Source: Candidatus Bathyarchaeota archaeon (GTDB taxonomy: Archaea > Thermoproteota > Bathyarchaeia > 40CM-2-53-6 > RBG-13-38-9). Taken from it: 5,796 nt of DNA. Location of the stretch: assembly GCA_023144075.1 (NCBI GenBank), contig JAGLGJ010000074.1, positions 1 to 5,796 on the forward strand. The letters are read 5' to 3'. The notes beneath the pieces are model-generated. The model was not told where the DNA came from, did no database searches, and worked only from the letters and a program-made list of their open reading frames with translations. This document shows, in pieces, positions 1 to 4,793 of this stretch. How positions within the stretch are numbered: the first letter of the stretch is position 1; each line of letters begins with the position of its first letter. Made by a program: the position numbers and the translations under genes.

Positions 1-374
1 ATGTGTTCATCTAAACTATATGGACCAGAACCATAATTCGCTACCATAAGAAGTCCACCCATCATTGCCAAGTTTTTCAATAACATAATAGATTGAATTT
101 GATCTGTGAACTCTGTATGAAATATGAGAGTAACAGGTATCAGAAACATGAATAGAGCAATAGCCCCCCACTTAGCCTTAAATCCCAGTAGTATTGATAG
201 CCCTCCAAAAATTTCTATCATGATAACAAGAACCGATAATACTCCTGCGGCCGGGATACCAGCAGCCGCTATATAATTTTCAGTTCCGGAAGGGTTCATT
301 GCTTTATTTATTGCAGCGATAATAAAAATCGTTGATATTAAGATCCTTGCTGCGAGTGGAATCGAGTCCTTCAA
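1..374 (-). CDS. DoxX-family membrane protein, 3' end beyond the window
   Basis: The minus strand is open for 124 codons from a TTG at 374 to the window edge, so the C-terminus is missing, probably by only a few residues. Four hydrophobic helices are visible at about residues 8-25, 44-64, 68-87 and 97-114. Family-like landmarks are LAARILIS near the start, NKAMNPSG (23-30), EIFGGLSILLGF (54-65), IPVTLIFHTEF (79-89), a helix beginning LLKNLAMMGG, and the ending GPYSLDE. This order matches small DoxX-type quinol-oxidase-associated membrane proteins, whose exact role is usually unknown. The TTG start is chosen because an AAGGGA ribosome-binding site lies at 384-389, nine bases upstream. The first ATG in frame would delete helix one. 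Another TTG at 381-383 lies right against that site and is less likely. An in-frame TAA lies just upstream. The gene is divergent from the synthase-like gene at 500. Confidence 0.82.
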   Translation of the reverse strand, partial: MKDSIPLAARILISTIFIIAAINKAMNPSGTENYIAAAGIPAAGVLSVLVIMIEIFGGLSILLGFKAKWGAIALFMFLIPVTLIFHTEFTDQIQSIMLLKNLAMMGGLLMVANYGSGPYSLDEH

Positions 375-499
375 CTTTATCAATCCCTTTTAAGATGTCA
401 TTTAAAATCTATGTATAAGGTTTTTTACTCAAAATAATCGAGCTGAATAGTCATTGATCAACTTCATAAAATCAATCTGAAGGGGAATAGAGCGTATTT
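375..499. promoter_or_regulatory. Divergent intergenic region with candidate TATA boxes
   Basis: This AT-rich spacer separates the start codons of two divergent genes. On the minus strand the box-like CTTATACA (412-419) would place transcription start near 389 for the DoxX gene, leaving a short leader with the AAGGGA site. TTTTAAA (minus, 401-407) is an alternative. On the plus strand TTCATAAAA (463-471) would place the start near 493, giving a very short leader for the gene at 500. The AAGGGG at 480-485 is about 14 bases from that ATG, far for a ribosome-binding site. Assignments rest only on typical archaeal spacing of about 26 bases. Confidence 0.35.
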
Positions 500-1957
500 A
501 TGGGTGCTGTGAGCGCAGTCAAATCGAAAAAAGGCTTCAATACAATTCCTATTTTGAAGAAGATGATGGAGACCCAAAAACACAGGGGAAATGAAAACCT
601 AGGCATTGCAACGAATCATGAATGCTTTTTCACAAAAAAACTTGAAGAGTTAGACCAAATTCAGTCGTCAAATGTTGCGATTGCATATAACATGTCGAAG
701 ATTGAGCCAAGTGATTCTCCTCAACCAATTGTATCTCTAAGTCGTTCGTTAATTATTGAAAGTGATTATCTGGAATTTCAACAATCATTCAATCAACTAG
801 TTGAAACCCTTTCTGAGGACACTCCAGAAAGATCATTAACAAAATTTGTATCACAAGTTGATGGTCAATACGAGATTGCAATCCTTCACGATGGAAACAT
901 AGTTGTTGCGAGGGATCCTATCGGCCTCAAACCTCTTTATTATGGCTGGGACACAGATTTTATCGCTTTATCGACTGAAAAAAAAGCTCTCTGGAATCTT
1001 GGAATAAAAAAAACGAATATATTCCCACCTGGTCACATTTGGCGACTATATCACGACAGTAAACCTTCATGTGTAAGACAAATAACATCGCAAAAATTTA
1101 TTGACGATGATAATGTGGTAATCACTAAAAGATTAGGAAATCTATTGCGAAAGGCTGTATTAGAAAGATCATTAAAATCCAAACAAGTAGGAGTTAGTTT
1201 TTCTGGAGGACTAGATAGCTCGCTTATTGCACATATTTTATCTCAAAATGATATTGATGTTGTTGGCCTAGTTGTGGGAGTTAAAGGTCAACCTTCAACA
1301 GAATGGGCAGAAAAGGCAGCTAAACTTCTTGGAATCAATTTGGAGATTCAAGAAATAGATGAGGATAATCTTGAAAATATTTTGAAAGAAAACATATGGC
1401 GAATAGAGGAAGCTGATCCAGTAAAATTGAGTTTAGCTACCCCTTTTTATCTATGTGCAAAACTAGCTAGGAACTCTGGCATAACAAGAGTGTTTACTGG
1501 TCAAGGAGCCGATGAACTCTTCGGAGGGTATCATAGGTTTTTAAAGATACTAGACGAGGGAGATGCAAATACACTTGATGAAGCGATTTTTAATAGAGTT
1601 AGAGATGCACATGAAGATAGTTTTCAAGTTTGTGAAAAGTCAGTAGCTCCAGAAACAGTGAGAATGATTCATCCTTATGCAGATTGGGAGCTTATTCAAT
1701 ATGGCTTATCAATTCCATCAGAACTAAAGATCTCAAAGCCAAATGATAAGCTCAGAAAACACATCTTAAGGAAAGCAGCTATAGATATTGGCCTTCCAAA
1801 ACAACTCGCCGAAGCTCCGAAAAAAGCTATTCAATACTCTACGGGAATGAATAGAAGAATTGAGATTCTAGCAAAATCTAAAGGAATGAAAACAAAACAA
1901 TATGTAAACCAATTATTCAAAGATATTTTCGTAAATTTTAATTTGAGAGATCATTAA
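500..1957 (+). CDS. Asparagine-synthase-like ligase with degenerate glutaminase domain
   Basis: The 485-residue protein has the two-domain plan of glutamine-dependent asparagine synthases. The N-terminal Ntn/class II amidotransferase fold (about 1-190) keeps HRG (28-30) and RDPIGLKPLYYG (138-149). The C-terminal synthase domain has the ATP-binding PP-loop SGGLDSS (235-241), the hallmark GQGADELFGGY (334-344) and a basic PKKAIQYSTG segment (440-449) near the end. The family would form an amide through an adenylated carboxylate. Residue 2 is Gly instead of the nucleophilic Cys of MCG, and the usual NGEIYN pocket motif is replaced by a sequence reading IIESDYLEF. Glutamine hydrolysis by the normal mechanism is therefore not expected. 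It may use free ammonia, another amine donor, or make another amide. ATG 500 is the only plausible start, because a TAG in frame lies at 488-490. The true substrate cannot be read from the sequence, and no operon partner is evident. Confidence 0.85.
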   Translation: MGAVSAVKSKKGFNTIPILKKMMETQKHRGNENLGIATNHECFFTKKLEELDQIQSSNVAIAYNMSKIEPSDSPQPIVSLSRSLIIESDYLEFQQSFNQLVETLSEDTPERSLTKFVSQVDGQYEIAILHDGNIVVARDPIGLKPLYYGWDTDFIALSTEKKALWNLGIKKTNIFPPGHIWRLYHDSKPSCVRQITSQKFIDDDNVVITKRLGNLLRKAVLERSLKSKQVGVSFSGGLDSSLIAHILSQNDIDVVGLVVGVKGQPSTEWAEKAAKLLGINLEIQEIDEDNLENILKENIWRIEEADPVKLSLATPFYLCAKLARNSGITRVFTGQGADELFGGYHRFLKILDEGDANTLDEAIFNRVRDAHEDSFQVCEKSVAPETVRMIHPYADWELIQYGLSIPSELKISKPNDKLRKHILRKAAIDIGLPKQLAEAPKKAIQYSTGMNRRIEILAKSKGMKTKQYVNQLFKDIFVNFNLRDH

Positions 1958-2027
1958 TTCATCATGATTTCCCTTTGACAATGAATGATCTTATTAGAAG
2001 GATGTTGAATCAATTAGACCATATCAT
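1958..2027 (+). promoter_or_regulatory. Spacer with weak candidate tRNA promoter
   Basis: These 70 bases separate the synthase-like stop codon from the tRNA. A box-like CTTATTA at about 1990-1996 lies some 26 bases ahead of 2019, which would start transcription a few bases before the tRNA. It is a poor match to a strong archaeal TATA box, so this is tentative. No hairpin plus T-run terminator is seen for the upstream gene. Confidence 0.22.
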
Positions 2028-2050
2028 GGGGTCGTCGTCTAGCTTGGTCA

Positions 2051-2067
2051 AGGTCTGAACCGCCCAA
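2051..2067 (+). other. tRNA intron 1, D arm (boundaries uncertain, about 17-20 nt)
   Basis: Between D-loop residues GGTCA and the start of the anticodon stem at 2074 there are too many bases for any D arm. Removing 17 nt between the direct repeats AAGG (2050-2053) and AAGG (2067-2070) leaves D stem GTCT/GGAT with two wobbles, and A26. In this register an inner helix GGT/ACC (2052-2054, 2059-2061) and a CAA bulge (2049-2051) are visible, but the central helix is only three pairs. A strict BHB helix TTGG/CCAA (2044-2047, 2064-2067) would instead remove 2050-2069 (20 nt) and leave a three-pair D stem GTC/GAT lacking A21. An extra segment is clear; its exact edges are not. Confidence 0.6.
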
Positions 2068-2077
2068 AGGATACCAG

Positions 2078-2096
2078 AGCACATATGTGCGGTGAA
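2078..2096 (+). other. tRNA intron 2, position 30/31 (19 nt)
   Basis: Central helix UACC/GGUG pairs 2072-2075 with 2091-2094 (three standard pairs and one U-G). The 5' bulge is AG^A (2076-2078). The inner helix GCAC/GUGC (2079-2082, 2087-2090) with loop AUAU forms the palindrome GCACATATGTGC. The 3' bulge is AA^C (2095-2097). Cutting after the second bulge base on each side removes 19 nt and joins G30 to C31. This completes the five-pair anticodon stem CCAGC/GCTGG. The outer helix is weak (perhaps AGG/CCU). Confidence 0.75.
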
Positions 2097-2103
2097 CCTG
2101 GGG

Positions 2104-2115
2104 ATCTAACCAGAT
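2104..2115 (+). other. tRNA intron 3, canonical position 37/38 (12 nt)
   Basis: Exon bases CTGG (32-35, 2098-2101) pair with intron CCAG (2110-2113) as a perfect four-pair central helix. The 5' bulge is GG^A (2102-2104), the 3' bulge is AT^T (2114-2116), and the intron loop is only TCTAA, with no inner helix. This is the common archaeal position but a very short intron. Its flanking outer helix, the anticodon stem, is complete only after intron 2 is removed. Confidence 0.8.
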
Positions 2116-2137
2116 TGCTGGCGGTCGCGGGTTCAAA

Positions 2138-2155
2138 TTGACATCGTCATGAAAT
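2138..2155 (+). other. tRNA intron 4, T loop position 59/60 (18 nt)
   Basis: This has the complete BHB geometry. The outer helix is the T stem GCGGG/CCCGC. The central helix is TTCA (54-57, 2132-2135) with TGAA (2150-2153). The inner helix is TGAC (2139-2142) with GTCA (2146-2149), closed by loop ATC. Three-base bulges lie on opposite strands: AA^T (2136-2138) and AT^T (2154-2156). Cutting after the second base of each removes exactly 18 nt and leaves the standard loop TTCAAAT. Confidence 0.9.
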
Positions 2156-2172
2156 TCCCGCCGACCCCACCA

Positions 2173-2244
2173 TAAACACATTCATTATTTGCCATAGACA
2201 TAAATCATTGAATCTAAAATCTCCTCCAATTAGAAGGCATGAAC
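2173..2244 (+). promoter_or_regulatory. Candidate hypE promoter and ribosome-binding site
   Basis: ATAAAT at 2200-2205 could serve as a TATA box, placing a start near 2228 and a leader of about 17 bases. GAAGG at 2233-2237 lies seven bases before the ATG at 2245 but touches the ATG at 2239. This spacing decides the start chosen for hypE. Read-through transcription with the tRNA cannot be excluded. Confidence 0.4.
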
Positions 2245-3291
2245 ATGAATAGAATCTCAATGGCCCATGGTGGCGGAGGCGTTGCCATGCAAGAACTAAT
2301 CAAGAAGTATGTTTTAAAATATCTTGGTGGAAGTTCAGCCGAAGTCCCATTAGAAGCTCTTGATGATTCAGCTGTAATCGAAGACATCGTTCTAAAGTCC
2401 GACTCGCACACTGTTAAACCTCTTTTTTTTCCAGGCGGAGACATCGGAAGATTAGCCATTACTGGGACAGTAAACGATATTGCCGCAGTAGGGGCTGAAC
2501 CTTTAGCACTTACATCCGGATTCATAATAGAAGATGGCTTCGAGATCGAAACATTCGAAAATATTCTAAAAAGCATGCAAGAAACTTGTGAGGAAGCGGG
2601 AGTACATGTCCTAACAGGCGACACAAAAGTCATGGAGAAAGGAGCATTAGATAAATTTGTAGTCAATACATCTGGCATCGGGAAGCGAAGCCGCTATCTT
2701 GATGAAAATTTGCAAATTGTGAGGGAGCATAGAGACCTCAAATCCAGATGGCTTTTAGACTCAAACTTATCCAATGGCGATAGCATCATCGTTTCTGGAA
2801 CCTTAGGCGATCATGGCATAGCTGTCCTCTCATCGCGAGAAGGTTACGGTTTTGAAACAGAAGTAAAATCAGACATGATGCCCCTAAACAAAGTTGTAAA
2901 CGAACTGCTCCAAATAGGAGGCATCGTTAACATCAAGGACCCTACACGTGGCGGATTAGCTAATGTGTTAAATGAATGGAGTGAAAAATCAAACATAGGA
3001 ATTACAATTCACGAAGAAAACATACCCATTAGAACTGGAGTTAAAGCTGCGTGTGAAATGCTGGGCATAGATCCTTTAGAGATTGGTAATGAAGGAAAAT
3101 TCGTTATAGCAACAATACCAGAAAAAGCTGAAGAGATTCTAGAAAAATTGAAAGGTACTGAAATCGGTCACGACGCAGTAATTATCGGGAAAGTTACTAA
3201 AGGATCCAATCACGTTGTCCTAGAGACTTCGATTGGCGGCAAACGAATTATTTTACCACCCATTGGAGACCCTGTGCCCAGGATATGCTAA
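2245..3291 (+). CDS. hypE: Hydrogenase maturation protein HypE (carbamoyl dehydratase)
   Basis: HypE receives a carbamoyl group from HypF on its C-terminal cysteine and dehydrates it with ATP to a thiocyanate. This is the cyanide source for the Fe(CN)2CO centre of [NiFe] hydrogenases. The protein ends in the required PRIC, with Cys as the very last of 348 residues. Other family landmarks are the N-terminal HGGGG (8-12), DDSAV (40-44), FPGGDIGRLAITGTVNDIA (62-80), GDTKVM (125-130), GDHGIAVLS (188-196), DPTRGGLA (232-239) and GNEGKFV (281-287), covering both PurM-like ATP-binding halves. A 15-20 residue stretch around 148-172 is longer than in many bacterial HypE proteins. Start 2245 is preferred over an ATG six bases earlier (2239) because of ribosome-binding-site spacing. 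The cytosolic partner hypD is nearby on the other strand, and the stop is only 13 bases from the convergent gene. Confidence 0.96.
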   Translation: MNRISMAHGGGGVAMQELIKKYVLKYLGGSSAEVPLEALDDSAVIEDIVLKSDSHTVKPLFFPGGDIGRLAITGTVNDIAAVGAEPLALTSGFIIEDGFEIETFENILKSMQETCEEAGVHVLTGDTKVMEKGALDKFVVNTSGIGKRSRYLDENLQIVREHRDLKSRWLLDSNLSNGDSIIVSGTLGDHGIAVLSSREGYGFETEVKSDMMPLNKVVNELLQIGGIVNIKDPTRGGLANVLNEWSEKSNIGITIHEENIPIRTGVKAACEMLGIDPLEIGNEGKFVIATIPEKAEEILEKLKGTEIGHDAVIIGKVTKGSNHVVLETSIGGKRIILPPIGDPVPRIC

Positions 3292-3305
3292 ACACGTACG
3301 TTTTT
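3292..3305 (+). terminator. Possible poly-T termination site after hypE
   Basis: The short gap between convergent stop codons contains ACGTACG followed by TTTTT (3301-3305). Archaeal RNA polymerase can stop at T-runs without a hairpin, so this may end hypE transcription. The run is short and overlaps the opposing stop codon, so confidence is low. Confidence 0.3.
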
Positions 3306-4555
3306 CATACAATAGGATAACCTAACATGTAAGAATACAAGTCAACTTGTGATACATGTACAAGAAATACAATAAATTGAGCGATAGTTAACAAAATAGA
3401 ATGTGTAACCAAACTATCTTCATTCTTCCATTTCATTATTTCACCACTTGTTATTATCACTATAAACGGAATTAGAAAACTAGCTACTCTTGCTAGCTCG
3501 AGTTTCGCAAATAATATGGTGATGAACAATACAGCTGCGAAGCTCAATACAAAAGTACTGTCTTCATGTTCATGGAAAAAATAGCGTAGCGATCTAATTA
3601 GAGCTATGAAAAACAGTATGCATATAGGCAATCCAATGAACATGAAAAAAAACAATGTGGAATGCCCGATATTCCAAACTAATGGATTCAACGAGTGGAG
3701 ATGCCAGTAAAACCATGAATTTGTTCTGTGAGCCGATAATGTTGCTTGGATAATAGGCCAACCAATTACAATTTCCAAGATCATATAGGGAATAACGGTT
3801 CCTAGAAAATAAAATAATGAATTAATAATTTTCTTAGATTCACCTGAAAAGATTGTGAATATCAAAACCATTACTAAAATTGAGGCGGATACATAAGACA
3901 TGAAAATACATAATGAAAGAATCACCCCTCCAATTAGACTCATAACCTTATTTTGAGTTCTAAATGAATGTAAGAAGAACAAGATAGATAAACATACAAA
4001 AAATCCTAGAATCAAATCCATGTATGGAAAATTCAACATTAATGACGGGACCCACGAATATAAAACACATGAGAGTACAGCAACTCTCCAACCGTAGATT
4101 AAATTCGATATCCAGAATATTGGAAATATTGTTAAAGCCGAAAGTACTGAAACCAGATACATAACCGAATAGGAATGTTCTCCAAATACTTGAAACGCAA
4201 CATGGATCATCAATGGATAACCAGGCAAATGTGTTGCCATATGGCCACCCCAATAAAGCAATGGAATTTGCATTTCCCGAAGCCATTCGGATATGTATCC
4301 CATGGGCTCTGAAATTCGGAGGGCCAATGAGTAATAGGCAAAACTTTGTTGATCTTCAATCAAGCTAATCAGTTCAGCATTCTTCATCAACATTATCAAA
4401 ATCTGAAATAGGAGAAATATCACAGCGAAGGACAAAGGCGCAAGAATATTCATTTCAATACGAATAATTTTCCATTTAGAAAACTCAAACCTTTTATTCC
4501 CCTTTTCAAAAAAAAACTTCAGAAGAATACACTGAATCACAAAAAAGATAATCAT
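3305..4555 (-). CDS. Multi-pass membrane protein, probable GT-C glycosyltransferase
   Basis: The 416-residue protein has roughly ten or more hydrophobic helices, for example at 1-14, 36-57, 130-153, 157-173, 178-196, 205-236, 246-269, 298-322, 334-351, 356-370 and 386-404. Between the second and third lies a long loop with acidic ED (67-68) and HLPGYPL (109-115). The latter resembles the H-P-G-x-P-L signature of ArnT/PMT-like (GT39-type) lipid-phosphate-sugar transferases. ELARVASFLIPF (353-364) resembles the late helix of that superfamily. If so, it would move a sugar from a polyprenyl carrier to a lipid or protein outside the membrane; the substrate is unknown. ATG 4555 is the first standard start, but the frame stays open to 4720 and encodes further hydrophobic segments, so the real N-terminus may be longer. 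No ribosome-binding site precedes 4555. It lies downstream of hypD on the same strand with a 238-base gap. Confidence 0.72.
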   Translation of the reverse strand: MIIFFVIQCILLKFFFEKGNKRFEFSKWKIIRIEMNILAPLSFAVIFLLFQILIMLMKNAELISLIEDQQSFAYYSLALRISEPMGYISEWLREMQIPLLYWGGHMATHLPGYPLMIHVAFQVFGEHSYSVMYLVSVLSALTIFPIFWISNLIYGWRVAVLSCVLYSWVPSLMLNFPYMDLILGFFVCLSILFFLHSFRTQNKVMSLIGGVILSLCIFMSYVSASILVMVLIFTIFSGESKKIINSLFYFLGTVIPYMILEIVIGWPIIQATLSAHRTNSWFYWHLHSLNPLVWNIGHSTLFFFMFIGLPICILFFIALIRSLRYFFHEHEDSTFVLSFAAVLFITILFAKLELARVASFLIPFIVIITSGEIMKWKNEDSLVTHSILLTIAQFIVFLVHVSQVDLYSYMLGYPIV

Positions 4556-4793
4556 AAGAAAAATCCAAAAATATTTTTCAAATAAAATTAGGGATCCATG
4601 AGTAAATAATAAAATTAGACTTCCTAAAAATAAAATAACTACAATCAGTCTCTGATACAGCGTATATTTCTCCCATAAAATATTCTTTTCAAAAAAGGAT
4701 TTAAAGTGAATAATGATTACTCAAATAGAATAAAGTATCTAGATTTAATGACCCCCACCTTAATAGAATTCATATTATCAGTTGTCGTGAAAG
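4556..4793 (-). other. Gap between hypD and the membrane protein; partly open frame
   Basis: This very AT-rich gap lies between hypD and the membrane-protein gene on the minus strand. The membrane-protein frame remains open for 55 codons, back to a TGA at 4721-4723, but contains no ATG, GTG or TTG. A TATA-like TTTTATTT (minus, about 4580-4587) lies some 26-30 bases before ATG 4555 and could give a leaderless transcript. A strong ribosome-binding-like AAGGTGGGG (minus, about 4752-4760) follows an ATG at 4773. That ATG opens only an 18-codon frame and is not called as a gene. No terminator for hypD is evident. Confidence 0.4.

Larger units (their letters stand above)
2028..2172 (+). tRNA. tRNA-Pro(GGG) with four predicted introns
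   Basis: The ends form a perfect 7-bp acceptor stem, GGGGTCG (2028-2034) with CGACCCC (2162-2168), followed by discriminator A (2169) and an encoded CCA (2170-2172). The D-arm start GTCTAGCTTGG (2037-2047) contains A14, G15, G18 and G19. After removal of four inserts, CCAG (2074-2077), CCTGGGG (2097-2103) and TGCTGG (2116-2121) join into stem CCAGC/GCTGG with loop CTGGGGT: U33, anticodon GGG and G37, as expected for proline. The variable loop is CGGTC (2122-2126), with G15-C48 possible. The T stem GCGGG/CCCGC (2127-2131, 2157-2161) closes loop TTCAAAT once 18 bases are removed. The mature length is about 73-76 nt before CCA. A73, G35 and G36 fit proline identity, and the tRNA would read CCC and CCU codons. 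C9 is uncommon. Ends and T stem are nearly certain; the anticodon depends on the intron model. Confidence 0.85.

Noticed and set aside
500..1957. GAT-QueC (archaeosine pathway) identity for the amidotransferase-like gene
   Set aside because: It also pairs a class II amidotransferase with a PP-loop domain. However, GADELFGGY and the PKKAIQYSTG tail are asparagine-synthase features, and no QueC-type cysteine cluster is seen.
2079..2090. Perfect palindrome GCACATATGTGC as a protein-binding operator
   Set aside because: It lies inside the tRNA gene and is explained as the inner hairpin of intron 2.
2097..2113. CTA anticodon (pyrrolysine or suppressor tRNA) from ATCTAAC
   Set aside because: The flanking bases cannot form an anticodon stem around that loop, whereas CTA lies in the loop of a well-formed 12-nt intron.
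2214..2678. Minus-strand open frame of 154 codons
   Set aside because: It is antisense to hypE and has no recognisable protein features.
3960..4286. Minus-strand open frame of 108 codons
   Set aside because: It lies in another frame of the membrane-protein gene, which has coherent helices and motifs.
4717..4773. Short frame MNSIKVGVIKSRYFILFE on the minus strand after hypD
   Set aside because: Only 18 codons, with no domain. It does not share the frame of the membrane protein, and simple one-base indels in the G run do not join them.
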